From contig NC_087262.1 of NCBI RefSeq assembly GCF_037042905.1, positions 21,681,501 through 21,745,500 on the forward strand: DNA of 64,000 nucleotides. Direction: 5' to 3'. The notes under the pieces were generated by a model. That model did not search any database. It worked only from the letters and a program-made list of their open reading frames with translations, and was not told the origin of the DNA. Below are positions 39,001-54,000 of this stretch, one piece after another. Origin of the DNA: Lytechinus pictus. Its lineage: Eukaryota > Echinodermata > Echinoidea > Temnopleuroida > Toxopneustidae. The position numbers and the translations under genes are program-made. Numbering within the stretch: position 1 is the first letter of the stretch; each line of letters starts with the position of its first letter.

Positions 39001-42000
39001 AAAAAGAGAAAGAAAGGTTTTTACCTAGAAATTAAAGGGATGGTCCGGGCTGAAAGTATGTATAGCTTAATAAATAGAGTAGAATTCACTGAGCAAAATG
39101 CCGAAAATTTCATCAAAATCGGATAACAAATAACAAAGTTATTGAATTTTAAAGTTTAGCAATATTTTGTGAAAACAGTCGTCATGAATATTCATTAGGT
39201 GGGCTGATGATGTCACATCTCCACTTATTCTTTTGTATTTTATTATGAAATTAGGTTTATTCAAATTTTTTCCTCCAAGACCTAGAAAAATTGGATTGAC
39301 AACTGATTTAGTGCATTAGATATTTATTGCTGCAACTTATTTCATTATAAGGGAGACATATTATTCACACAAGTATGAAATAATGAAAAAAATATGATTT
39401 TATGTAATAACATAAGAAAACGGAAAGTGGAGATGTGACATCATCAGCCCACCTAATGAATATTCATGACGACTTTTCACAAAATATTGCTAAACTTTAA
39501 ACTTCAATAACTTTATAAATATTTTCAGCCCGGACCATCCCTTTAAGGCCATTTCGTCCACATAGAATTTGACGAGCAAAAAAGAAAAAAAAGGTCCTCA
39601 CTTGTGTGAAAGGCATAATCCCATTAAAAATCTATGCTGTGACTTTCAAAAGGGGGGGGGGGGCACACTAGTGTATCAAGAACATATTTACCTTACAAAT
39701 TTTGAATGGCTCTCAAAGGGGGGGGGGGGAGGGCATGGGCCGGATGTGCCCCTCCCTTGGATCCGCCACTGTTAAAGTAAAATAATTGATATATCTCAAA
39801 CCTTCTCTCATATTTTGTTATTATTTTCTCTCATGTTTTTCAGAACAAACTTTCATTAGGGTATACTTGAAACTTAGTTGCTATTAAGTATTTGTTTTCT
39901 CAATGGTGTGTCTTTTCGTGCCACAAAGGGGCATAGATTAAGTTTGTAAGAGGGCCTTTATCTTCTTAATTATTTTTCCTCTTCGTGACTGGGACACCTT
40001 GATCTCTTAAAGTTTGCTCCTTGATCAAACTCTAGATTGATTTCTATATCAGGATGTGTTGATACATAGCTTCCTAATTTCTGAAGACAGAATAGATGTT
40101 TTGAAATGCATACATATTGAGATTAAAAATGCAGCGAATGGCTTCCCAACAAATGATACATTACAGAGGAATGTCAATCTCAAAACCACCTGTTACGTAA
40201 GTTTATAATCAGCATTCTCTACAGGTACTAGTACATGTACCTGTAGAAAAGTGAGAAAGGGTGCACCATGCTATGTTTTGAGCTATTTAAACCCGTTTCT
40301 CAACCGATCTTGCCCACAAAATTGGGTATACAGTGCGTCCCGGAAAAAAAAACAAAATTGAGATTTAGCGATGATTTATCATAACTTAATCACAAATACA
40401 ATAGACGAATGACCTACCAGTGTAAAGCTTAGAATCTCCTCTTTCATCTGATATTACTTTAATTATTCCTCATTCACGCATGAGTGAGCAAAAATAATTT
40501 GAAGAAAGGATACATGTACCAAAAACTCATTTGGCGGGGGGTATCTGAATTTCAAAAAGAAAATCACATGCCTAAATAGTTCAATATCTGCTCTTTATTT
40601 GATCACAAAAAATGGTTAAGAAGTAAAAAAGTTATGTTCCTTCGAAACAATGCTTGTATTTCCATAATTTCATTAAATAAACATGTTTTCACCGGTTTCC
40701 CACAGAAGCTATCGCATGGTTTTAAACAAAAGACTTAATGCATGGCTGATCGTCAACAAAACGGAGTTCGAGTGAGTTTGAACGCTAGCCTGTAAAACCT
40801 CTTATTTCAAATAACCAGAACTTTGTTATTTCTTGACCATTGTCTGTAATTGAGATATCAAATTAAGCAGATATTGAACTTTTTACAAATGTGGTTTTCT
40901 TTTTTAAACCCAGATACAGCCCGCCAAATGACTTTTTGGTATCCCCTCTTCAAATTGTTTTTGCTCACTCATGCGTGAATGAGAAATAATATAAGTAATT
41001 TCAGATGAAAGAGGAGATTCTAAGCTTTACAATGATAGGTCATTTGTCTCCTGTATTTGTGATTAAGTTATGATAAATCATTGATAAATCTCGGTTTCGT
41101 TTTTTGTGGGACGCACTGTACATGTAAACACACTTTAGTCAGTCGTCCTTGAAAAAAAATGTGGGTCAGACTATACGAGCAAAGGTTATAATATCACCAT
41201 TATCTATCAAATAGACTCCTATACTTTGCTTGATAGTCGATGGTGTGATACATCTTTTATCAATTTTTTGTAATCTTTGAAAAAAAAATTGTTGACCTTT
41301 TTTGTATTAAACTTCTATGTGAAGCATTAATATCAAGAATTTTAGACAGATATTGTAGATTGAGTCAATATGGAACTTGTAAGGTGAACTTAAAATAACA
41401 TGAATCCCTGCTTTGAATTAGCCCTCACAGGAAGCGCTCGAGAGGACTAAGCAATTAAAACACAAAACAAAACTTGAGGGCAGTAAGGTCGTTCTATTAA
41501 AGTGTGCCTTCATCACCTTGTTTTATTGAAAGCTTTCAGCTATAATCATAATTAAGTTTATATTCCTCTTGTATTTTATTAGAGTAATGTAATGAATCTA
41601 TACATACATGTACATGTACATTATGCATGTTAAAATGAAATGATGAATTGTAATTTGCACATGATCAGATTGTCAAGTTTATTTTTATGGATCCATCGTT
41701 AATTTGTTATGTCGTATTTTTATTGGCCTTCAATTTCTTCTTTCTGTTTTGATATGTAGTTCACCCAAATAACTGTACTTAACTGGGCACAGAGTTCTGG
41801 TGACAATGTTCCCTTGACAAACCTATGGGAAATACATTATTCAGTTGCCAACATCTCTTAATTCCTTTTCTTTTGAATTTCTTTTAATGAACCTATAAAA
41901 TTTATAGTGCCATTTTAAATTCCAGTTTCGATGGATACTCAAAATGGATATTCTATTCTAATTAATCGATAAAGGAAGAAATTATGCTACTTTCAGAGCT

Positions 42001-45000
42001 TAGTAATGATTGTTGAGAGTTTTGTTTTTGTTTCATCCCTTCATCATTAATCTCTGGATACAGATTTAGCATAATAGTCTATACTACTGAAACAGCCCCA
42101 AGTTCTGTACCCAGAATACACTTTTTTGATGGATTTAGTCAATATGTTGCATATAATGAAATGCAAACCAGATAGAACAACGTTTTTAATACACTGTATA
42201 CTTTGCACTTAAACATTCACCATAATATAAGTACCAGTAACAAAATAGTTTGCCAAAGAACAATACACATTTAAATAGCTTTTTTGTTTTTAAATTCAGA
42301 TAAAATTTTCAACCAAATTTTAAATTCATGCATTTTTAGTTTGTTTATTAATAAAAAAAAAGATAAAAGCACATGATAATCAATTAAGGCTGCAAATAAT
42401 ATATAATCTTGAATTTTGTATGTAGAATCCAGTTCCATTTCTGATTTCACTGGTATATGTAGGCCTACTGTATATTGTGTTCAGAGTGACACATGTCATT
42501 TGCATCAAGTGGATGATTGTTTGATTTTCATTTAATCATGTGATATGAAGACAATGGTGGAAGTTTGATATAAAAAAGGTGATTATTTGGTTGATGTGGG
42601 AAGTTATTCTCAAATTGTTTCCCTTTTTCCTTTACAATCATAGTCATATGACTTCCATATCCTTTCCTGGTCAAGGGTGTGGGTGTTGTATTATTTGTCT
42701 CTTTGTTTTCTATTATTCGGCAGAATGTACGCATGTAGAATGGGTTTAAGTTATAAGCAGAAATGAAGAAAAAAATAAGTGAACTGTTAGAATTTGTATT
42801 TGCTTTCATTCTTCATCAATATTATTTTGAAAGAGAGGGAGAGAGAGAGAGAGATTGAGAGAACTACATGTACTTGGTTGTGACTGGCACAGCATTGCTA
42901 TGTACATTTGCATTGTGAATAGTTCAGTAATAGTCTATTGTTATTGGACACGCTATTTGCCTTCTTCTCTTCTCTCCAACACTCTTTCACTAGGTCTTGT
43001 CCTTACTTTTGATACACAATTTACTCTTCCCCCACCTCTCCCATTCTTCCCCTCTCTTGCTGCTTGAATTTAAAGGTAAAAGAAAATAGTTGCAGCAAAA
43101 AATTAGTTCCTGAAAAAAGTATCTTAAATCAAGGCTAAGTGTCCCCGTAATCATATATCTAGATCTGTTACATTAATGTAAAAATATCTTTGTGAAATGA
43201 TGAATTCCAAAGCCGATAATTCTTATGATCACTAATACAGAAGAGCATATGTGGGATGGTGTATTAATTTTGGTTAGGGAAAATGCCAGACATTTGACGA
43301 AATTCCGTGCTTATTTTACTAATTTCTCAGCAATTACGCATTTTCTTCCAGAGCCATCTGGCACATATTTTTTATTTATACATACTAACATTTGGGTGGT
43401 AATATTATTGGATCATGTTGAACTCATTTTGAGATCATTACCACAACTGGTGTTTATCTTTAATAACTCAATGTACATGTATGATATATAGAGCTGTTTT
43501 GTTTTTATTATTTAATGAACACATAATTATCAAATTATAGTGGGTCATTCAAGGATTAATTTTCAGAATACTTCTGTTCTCTACAGAACGATGATGAGCT
43601 ATGTACACTGTGTAAAGATGCAATGACTGAAGCGAATTCATTCCTCTCTGATGTTACAATCCAGGTAAAAATGTTTGTTTATATTCATTTTCAAGACTCA
43701 TTTGTTGTAAATTAAAGTAAGAAGTTTGTTACGCCTATAAATTTCCCTGAAGAAACTTATGTACAGGGGGCCATGAAATAACCACATCTATTTTTTTTTT
43801 AAATTTCAGTATATAATTATAAATGTATGATGAATATATGTAATTGGTAACTACATGTACGGTGTAGATAACTATTGTCAGATTTCGTGTAACTGCATGT
43901 TGTAATGTAGATTTTAAGCACATAATGTCCCTTTCAATGTGAAGTTTTCCCATCAGAGCAAATTAGTATTGGATGCATATTGGGTCTTTTTTAAAATTAT
44001 TATGTCATTGTCACCGTTGTCATTGCCGCCATCATCATTATTGTCAGAATATCATCTTTATCTCCATCTTCATCCTCATCATTGTTACATGTATTATCGT
44101 GATTTGCCATTTTGTCACCATTGTATCATTGTCTTTATCATCATCATCATAAACATCATCTTCATATTAGTTATCATCATCACCATACCCATCATCGTCA
44201 CTGTCACCATCATCATCATCATCATTCACCATCATCATCATCATCATTCACCATCATCATCATCCTCATTGTCGTCATCATCATCTCAATAGTTGCCACC
44301 ATCATTACCATGACCATCATCACCATGACCATCATCATCGCCATCCCCATCATCATCATCGTCACCATCATCATCATCACCATCATCATTATCATCATTA
44401 TCATCATCATCATCATCATATTTATTATCCCCCTTTTCCTCCTCACTTGGGTTTTATATCGTTCATGTTCATTATCCAAGAACCCACCCTCTCTGTCTCT
44501 TAACAGCAAGAGGTTGAGGACATTCTCCTCAAGTTCTGCCCGCTCCTGTCCGAGATCTTCCCGAACTGCGTCCAGGTCGTTGAAGATGACATCCCCAGTA
44601 TCTTTCAGTTTTTGATTGCTTACCTAGTAAGTAAACTCACACCAACCTACCGACTTTGAATCATGTCTCTCTTTACAGCAAGAAGTTGAGAACACCATCT
44701 TGTTCCTATGTCCGTTCCTGGATCTCTTTATACCCAATTGTCCTGAAGTTGTAGAGGACAACTTCCCAACCGTGGTAGAATTTTTGCTGACTTATGTTGT
44801 AAGTGGTGAAAGTGGTTGCTAACAGGTAACCAGCTGTCCCATACCATCAGTCATATTCTAATTGAGATAATGCCTCATATGTCTATAAAAGATTAATCAT
44901 ACAATATTTATTTTCATGTTTGTAATTATTGCGAGTGTGAATATAAAATATTTGTCATATCACATCTTCGCTTGTCTATTCAAAACCTCATTTCTCATAA

Positions 45001-48000
45001 TTTAAACCTTTTAAAGGGCAACTCAAAAAGCTTTGTTTTAGAAATATTGCAGTGATGGCAACCTCATGTTGTCTGATGACATTAAACCATTCTAAGTTTT
45101 GAACAGCCCAGTAACTACATGTTTATTCAGAGTCCTCTGTTTTTGTAAAAAAAAGAGAAAGAGATAAAATCAATATTTTGTACATGGTTGTACCATAGAC
45201 CTAGATTTACAATCAATTGTGGAGCATTGTGTCCCAGTGGATTAGTCTTCGGACTTTGAAACAGAGGGCCGTGGGTTCAAATCCCAGCCATGGCGTAATT
45301 TCCTTCGGTAAGAAATTATCCACATTGTGCTGCCCTTGACCCAGGTGAGGTAAATGGGTACCTGGCAGGAATTTATTCCTTGAAATGCCAACGTGCTGTA
45401 AAAGGCTGCGGGGCTAAAGCCAGGGTAATAATATCCAATTAAGCCCATAGGGACGCATTTGGCAGTGATATGCGCTATAAGCATGTTGGTATTATTATTA
45501 TTGATTGTACAATTGAATTGGAGATCTTGGCCTGGGTGGTATTCTAGAATGTTTGCATCATCTTCACTCTTGCTGCTATCACTATTTGAATTCCAACATG
45601 TACACCTGTGTTTTATGATTGATTTGATCTGCATGAAATTGCATCCACGGGCAAACACAATATATTCATAAGCGTCAATTAGTATGGCCATTAAAGGACA
45701 AAACTGGATTCAAAGGCACAGTGATATTAGAATGACAATATAATTGTCACCAAACATATTCTTTAACAATTGTTCATTTGTTAATTAATTTCAAGCATTT
45801 CACATATCTTCTATTAAGGAGTAATATATGGCATTCTGGGAAAATGGAGAAAATGTATAAGAGTAGTTTAAACGGGTGCTTAAATTGAGAATTGAGTGAA
45901 TATTTCATCTTTCATATGATTGTATCCATATCATTGTAATCACTTTACAGTTTAGCACATGACTGCCACTCATGCATACTAGATGTATTTTGAAGTGAAC
46001 CATGAATGAATGAATGAATGAGTGAATATATTCAAATGAATAAATGAAGCATGAATGTAAATGAGTGAATGAATGAATCAGGCAGAAATGAGTGAATGAA
46101 TGAATAAGTGAATAAATAAAGCATGAATGAATAGATAAATAAATAAATCACAAATGAACTGTGATGAATGACTAAAAGATAAATACCAGTTGTGGTAACA
46201 ATCTCAAAATGAGTTCGAACAGAATCCAATGAAATTACCAACAAAGTGTTTGTATGTATAAATCAAAAAATATATGCCAAATAACTCTGGAAGAAAATAT
46301 GTAATTGCTGAGAAATTATCAAAATAAGCACGGAATTCCATCATGATGTCATGATTTTACAAAGATAAGTTTACATCAATGTACCAGATCTAGATGTATG
46401 ATAATATCTTGACAAGATCTTGATTTAAAAGACTTTTTCATGAAATAATCGTTTGCTGCAACTACTGTCTTTAAACTTTAATGAACATACCTGAACTTGT
46501 ATATTAAAATTGATAAATCAAGCATGAAGGAATGGATGGATGGATGGATACATTAAGCATTGATAAATGAAAGAATACATGAATAACATGAACTATGAAT
46601 ACATAAATGAATGAATAAATTAATGAATTTTTGTTTGCTCTTAACAAGAACCCAGACACATGTAGTGAAATAGGACTCTGTCCTGGAACAGAGGAACTGC
46701 GAAACCTCCTTGTTCAACTCAAGAAGCTGGTAGGTATATTCTCTACTTGCAGAAAAAAATATGAAAGGGAGAAAGAAAATGTTGCAGCTGCATGTACCAA
46801 TGTTAATCATATTCCCTTTCTTATCCAAGTTATTACACTTGGCTGATCTGTTGTATTTCAACATCAAAATGATAAAAAAATGAAGAAATTCTATGGCGAT
46901 TTTACATCGCATGGAGCTTGTCAATATGAATTTTATATAACCTGCATACTGAGTGATTTGGTAATAAGAAGAATGATGCATTTTTATTTTCCGTCTTCAA
47001 TATGTATATGAACCTGTCTTTGGTCCCCCTTTAGCTCAGGGTTCCCAGCCCATCAGGAAAATCAGGGAAAATTATTTTACTTTTTTCCAGTCAGGGAATT
47101 TGATAAAAATACCTCAAATCAGGGAAAAATCAGGGAATTTTGATCGGCCCAAAAGTCGCAAGCACGGTAGTCAGTCAGACTATGTTATATTTTGTTACAT
47201 ACATGTATCAAAACAACATCCAATGAATGACTGGTTATGATGGTTATGGGGTATGGAGGATAGCTGTATGGGGAGAAAGGAGGCCATTACGTGCCTGTGT
47301 AATAGAACTAATTAGTTTTATATTATTGTTTTTATGCTGAAAATACATGTTATTCACTGCAACAACTTAGAAAACATGCGAAACTGGGAACGGGTTTAAA
47401 TAATTATCAGGGAATTTTTAAACTTCATCAGGGAAAAATCAGGGAACTTTATTTTCTTGAAAAGCTGGGAACCCTGTAGCTTTCTATACTACACATTACT
47501 AGTCATTAGTAGTGTTGAACACAGTGAACTTGATATACCAGCCCTTAACCCTAACCTTAAGATATCAACAGATTATAAGTGGGTTGTAGATTGATGTCAT
47601 TTTTTATCATGCCTATTTTTAAATGAGGTAACATAATTTATCTAATTAGTGCCATATCAAAGTTTCGATCCCATGATTATACCAATCTGTCACGTTGGTC
47701 TTCTGTAAACAATGAAAGCAACCTTTGCTTTCTGTTTAAAGACACTTATCAAATGTTATTTATACATGCAACTATTGCTAGCTTTTAGTTTTATTGTAAG
47801 CTGTTGTAACACAAGTTTTTAATTAATGTAGAAGTGTACCATCGGGATGAGTAGATTATGAAATTCATTAGCTGTGAAAAATAAATCTAAGAAAATCAAT
47901 GTTCAAGTATTACTGTATATTTTTAGAGTATTGAAATACATACTACATACAAATACAAGTAGATTACATACATGCATACATACCTCTTTTTTGTGAGGAT

Positions 48001-51000
48001 TTGCCCCATTTTTAAACAATGATTACAGTCACAATAACAACTTCCTTAAAAAAAAATTTGTTTGCAGAAAAACCGTGAGGGTGCAGACCTTTGCTCCACG
48101 TGCAAATCCACAGTTGGGACCATTGACAGCATGCTGAGCAATGCAGCCATACAGGTGTGTTTGAATTCACTCATAGAATATTCTATTTGTTCATAAGCCA
48201 TTTTTAGGTGAATTGCCAACTCGCCAAATTATCACATAGCTTTCGTCTAACAACTATTTGGTCCAATCATCATTTCGTCTAATCACCAGTTCATCTAAAA
48301 CCATTTCTAAAACCGTAACCAGTTGGTCTAATATCCATTTTATTTTCACTCATTTTTTCGCCTAATTAACACTTAGTCCAATTAGACCAAGTGGAATTTG
48401 GACTAAATGGCTATTGGGCTATTTGGTTATTAGACAAAATGGTGATTGGACAAAAAGACAATTAGACCATGTAGATAGTGGGGCGAACTGATGGTACAGT
48501 ACAGTCAGACTGCAGGTCCCAAGAAAGTGGCTTCTTTCATCCAAGTGATATTCATGACTTGAGATGTTTTGCATATTTAATGAGATTGATGCGGACCAAA
48601 ACACCTCTTTTCATTCGGTCATTGCTGCTCTAATTATGCATCGAATTTCATGAATTTGGTACCATTGTAAAGAAGAAGAATCATTCTTTCAGGTCATGTG
48701 TTTGAATTTATTCAAAGATTTTGTAATATAGGTTAAAATTTTGATCTAAAATATGCTACAAAATAAATATTTTCACACTTTATTTTTATTTGAGCCCAAA
48801 TGATTTTTATATCATGATAAAGCTGAATATGTATGCTTTGAAATGATATAGGTTTCAAAATAAGAATTGGTTTAATCGGGTCAAGATCACACTTTTCATT
48901 TGCCAAGTACATAAAGCAGCTTGAAAACAAGAATACTGCACTCTGATTGGTCAAAAAGACCACACAATGGCAAATTCCAACGGTTCCAGTGCCTGGGTTC
49001 GTGGGAAGGTCACACTTCCCATGTGGTAATCTCCTCAAATACCCCGTGCCTGTTGTTCTGTGAACTTTATCCAGCCAATCAGAACTCTGGATTTCATGCA
49101 AGTACAAAATTTCAGAAATCTCCTCTTGTACCTTGGTGGGAAAAGTGTGATCTTGACCCGATTAAAAGGTGCCGCATATCAAGAGTGGCATTGTGAGAAA
49201 GTACAGAAGTTAAGCTTTATGGTGATATAGATACATGTATCATTGAGGCTCAAAATAAAAAGTTTTGCACAATTTGCAAAAGAAAACAGAGGAAGAAAAT
49301 TCAGTTTTGAGGCACAATTTCAGGCCAGAAATTTACTTATTTACATGTAACAAAATATTGTATACAAAATAAATGACCAATATGAAAGAGTAACTTTTAC
49401 TCTATCTGATGGTGCAATAATATTTCATTTAACTTGAGGCTAAAACAGGTAAATTCTTAGAGAAAGAAAATCTCACAAATCACAAGATTTTGCAAGGAGG
49501 AGGATTCAGCCACGAGATGATTTGGATGAATCTGGCCTTTTTGCTCATTAGCATAGGGACCTGCGGTCTGACTGAGTAGACCAAATGATAGTACACAGGT
49601 TGGTAATTGAACAAATTGGCATTGGACCGATTGAAAATAAACCCATTTTAAATGAGACCATGGTCTAACTACTGAAAGTATGGGAAGCTGAAAAATATCA
49701 AAATTTTGTTTTCTATGTTTTTTTTTAATGCTTTAATGATGGAGAAAACTGTTTTGAATATCATTTTCAGACAGATATGAATGGTTTGGGTGTAAAATGA
49801 GCTGATCAATTCATCCTGCAATGAAAAAAAATCTGTGTTGCATCTGGCTCTCCTTAGTTAAACCACAACCTTATGAATGTTTTCAACAGAAATATAGCAC
49901 AGTGTAAATGCTGTGGATCATCAACTTCAGATGCGAGATTTAATCAAACCAGAGTTCAGATTACAGGCCCTAGTGTTCATAGGAAAATAGCAGTAGTTGT
50001 AGCAGCAGCAGCAGCAATAATAGTGGTGGAGGAGTAGAGGGGAAGAAAGAGATTAGTTTGGTCACCATTGCTACCATTTTTGTCTCACCTGTCTCACCCG
50101 TCAACACCAAATCTTAACCTAAGGTTAAGTTTTTGAAATGACAGCATAACTTAGAAAGTACGAAGCTTGGCCATAAGGTTAATCAAGTATTACTGAACAT
50201 CCTGCCTGAGTTTCATGTCACATGACCAAGGTCAAAGGTCATTTAGGGTCAATGAACTTAGACCATGTTGGGGGAATCAACATCAAAATCTTAACCTAAG
50301 GTTAATCAAGTATCACTGAACATCCTGCATGAGTTTCACGTCACATGACCAAGGTCAAAGGTCATTTAGGGTCAATGAACTTTGGCCGAATTGGGGGTAT
50401 CTGTAGAATTACCATCATAACTTTGAAAGTTTATGGATCTGATTCATGAAACTTGGACATAATAGTAATCAAGTATTACTGAACATCCTGTGCAAGTTTC
50501 AGGTCACATGATCAAGGTCAAAGGTCATTTAGGGTCAATGAACTTTGGCGAAATTGGGGGTATTTGTTGAATTACCATCATAACTTTGAAATTTTATTGG
50601 TCTAGATCATAAATCTTGGACATAAGAGTAATCAAGTATCACTGAATATCCTGTGCGCATTTTAGGTCACATGACCAAGGTCAAAGGTCAATGAACTTTG
50701 GCCATAATGGGGGTATCTGTTGAATTACCATCATAATTTTGAAAGTTTATGGATCTGACACGTGAAACTTGGACATAAGAGTAATCAAGTATCACTGAAC
50801 ATCCTGTGCGAGTTTCAGGTCACATGATCAAGGCCAAAGGTCATGTAAGGTCGATGAACTTTGGCCACATTGGGGGTATTTGTTGAATTACCATCATATC
50901 TAGCTGTAAGTGTATTGGTCTAGTTCATAAAACGTGGAAATAAGAGTAACCAAGTTTCACCGAACATCTTGTGCGAGTTATAGTAGTTTTCAAAGTCAGC

Positions 51001-54000
51001 ACTGCTGCTACAGTATATTGAATTGCGTGATGCAGGTGAGACCGCCAGAGGCGTTCCACTTGTTTATTTTATTTTATCATAGCCGTCTGTATTCATTCTT
51101 TTCTTTTAGCAAGCTATTATTCTTGAGTTGGACCAACTCTGCTACCAGTTTGGTCCCTTGACCCCAGTCTGCATCTATGCTGTCAAGACTTACACCAAGG
51201 AGATCATCACTGCTGTCATCTCATACTTGGTATGTTTTTGTCTTTTCTGAACAAAGTGTAGCAGAGACCTAGTAATTCCTTTTTCTGTTGGTCTGATAGT
51301 CCGTTAGTCTGTATTTCTGTTATTCTGTTGTTATCTTGATCTGTTACAAATATTTTAAAGTTTTTGTTCAACTTGCTCTCATTTCTTTATTTCTGTTTCA
51401 GTTATGTTCACACTTAGTACAAATGATCCTTTGGTAATACCGCATGTGTGTTCATGAGGACAAAGGGGTCAAAGGTTACCTAGGGGTAAAAATATATTGC
51501 ATGTTTTATTGATCACAAAATCAGATGAGACTCATGGTTCGCGAACCATTTCTCAGCTATCTTGATAAGCTTCAGATCCAACACTGTATTTTTCAAACAA
51601 AGCCAGACTCTTTCCATAATGCAACATTTTATATCATGTAGTCTAATGATGCATGCTCACAAGAATGATGATGATAACAATAGGGATCAGCCGTAGGATG
51701 GAGTCAATTAACTTTTGCATTACCCATAATACCCTACAACTCAAATCTCTGAGTTGATACATTTTTATTTTCATGTGAATGATAGTAGCCCCAAAGCTTA
51801 AATAACTTGGATATCAAATATTTTTTTAATTATTAATTGGCATAAAATGAATTGTTATTCCTATAAGAATGATTTTTGGAGGGTTGGCTTCACCACAATG
51901 TTATCCTTGTCCAATTTAAGTCCCACACATACACATTGATGTTAGTGGTTTAACATCAACTGACACTTCCAGAAATAAATGTTTCAAAGTTACAAAACTT
52001 AGGGAATGTTCCTCATTATTTTCTTGGTACTGTAGTTTCGAACCGTATCAAAATACTTTCAAGAGAATGTGGACAATAGATGGCCAGTTCATAAATAAAG
52101 GATTTAAGATAGAAATTTCATAAACTTTTGAGGAATGTTTTTCCTCTTACCCACTCTCCCATTAATTGGCCATTTAAGACGGTTAGACATTTGTCAAAAT
52201 AAATGTAAAGACTCATGCCTAACTTGTTGTTGTCTTCTTGTTCCATTTCAGAACCCAGATTCCTTCTGCCATGAGTTTAGATTCTGCTCATCAGATGAGG
52301 TATGAAAATAAAAATGTTTGCTTTTTTCCCATGCATTTAGATAAGCATTATAATTATGAACTAAGTAAGGAAGTTTCAAAACTCGTGTAACCTTTCATAT
52401 TAAAAAAAAATCTTCAGGAAGTTCATGTCTAGTATCATTTGCAAAGGGAAAGTTGATCTGAAATTTATTTAAGTAAATACCTGTAAATAAAGTGTCAAAA
52501 AAGACACTAGACCTACAGGGAAGGAGGAAATAAAGGTGTGATAATACATAACAAATAAATAAGACATAACAGAAAACACAACTTCCCAGGGCTCTAAGAT
52601 AATGTAAGCATAACTTGATACCTGTAAGTGAGCCCCTGGCAATAAAAAACATTTCATACAGTATATCATAGGCTACCTGGGTGCTCACCATAACCCTTAA
52701 AGTGAAAATTGTTGTAGCCCTCTATTGAATCCAGAATCCCTCTTCATATTTCTTTCTTACAGAATGTTTATCTTGGCAACGACCCCTGCGCTGATTGTAA
52801 GACTTTCATCGGAGATATCGATGGCATGCTTACCAACGAGACAGTTCAGGTAGGTTCACATTGTAATCTAATGATTTAGACCTGTATTCTGAAGTCAGGT
52901 TTTATTTAAAGTCAGGTCTAAAGTTGAGGTTTAACTATGGAAAGCCGACTGTGACATAAATCAGTAGAGGCTCAATTTGACTCTCAAAGCATATTTGTCT
53001 CTCAAATCATTCTTAACTGTCTGGAAAAGATATAAAAGACAGTTGTCTTTACAATTAAAGAAGTAGAAAAGGGCACAATAAACATAAGAAACATGCAATT
53101 TAAACAAATATTTGGACATTTTTGGCTTCCCGTGATTTTAGCACAGAGTTAGACCATAGTCTAATGTACACCCGACTTCAGGATATGGGCATAAGAGTTT
53201 AGAATGGGGTGTTGTAAGTAACATTTGCATATCAATTGCAAATATCAATTACAAATTTACATTCAATATTTATATTATATTGGATGGCTCGGAATGGAAT
53301 ACCAGAAATATTCCAAGAGTTTGGGAAAATATTGGCCCTACCAAGTGGAATATTTATGGTATTTCGTGAAATATAGCCATCCAATATAAATATTATCATC
53401 TATCCCACCCCTCCCCCCCAAAAGAGGGAGAAATTTTATTTAGCAAGTCATATCACTTATTTTTATGGCATCATTACTTCATAGGATCAATTTAGGTCAT
53501 TGACATGCGACTTTCGTGTAGTTTATTATGACGTCATTGAGCGTACATGTAATTGTGATCTATGCTGCGCATCACATTGCTTTCATTGTACACGTTGTAT
53601 ATTTCACAAATTCGCGCATGCGCACTAGACTGTTGAATATGGTCTCGTATTCAACGGCAAATTTTGTACAGGAGCCTATGGGATATTCGTCAGATTTCTG
53701 TCCTTTTTAGGGATACGCTCTGATACTGCACGGGCAATTGATGCAGACCAAAATAAGCTTCTTTAATGTATCGCTAAAACACTCTATATAGATGATAATT
53801 GTATCTATTGGGCAATTTCATAGATTAATCAGACTTTTTGTACCACTGACTGTTTTTTTCTCCATTGTTGATTCACTTTATGAACTGCTCAAGCTGTAAT
53901 CATTTGATGGCCTTACACCTTTCATATAACAATTTTGGGATTTCCTACAGATGGGGGAGGAGGGGGAGTGTAATACTTTGTGGAATAACATTATAGCAAA

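Larger units (their letters stand above)
48205..49690. repeat. GTCTAAT/ATTAGAC repeat split by an insertion
   Basis: A patch built from words such as TTGGTCTAAT, AGTCCAATTAGACC and GATTGGAC stops near 48501 and appears to resume at 49575 with GTAGACCAAATG. The interior is the element at 48502-49574. Confidence 0.55.

Noticed and set aside
44112..44615. 167-codon frame entering exon 7
   Set aside because: It consists of His/Ile runs from the ATC microsatellite, and its frame differs from the saposin frame of exon 7.
48733..49107. 124-codon frame with repeated KCDLDPIK
   Set aside because: The repeat in the peptide is the two inverted ends of a TTAA-flanked MITE read in one frame.
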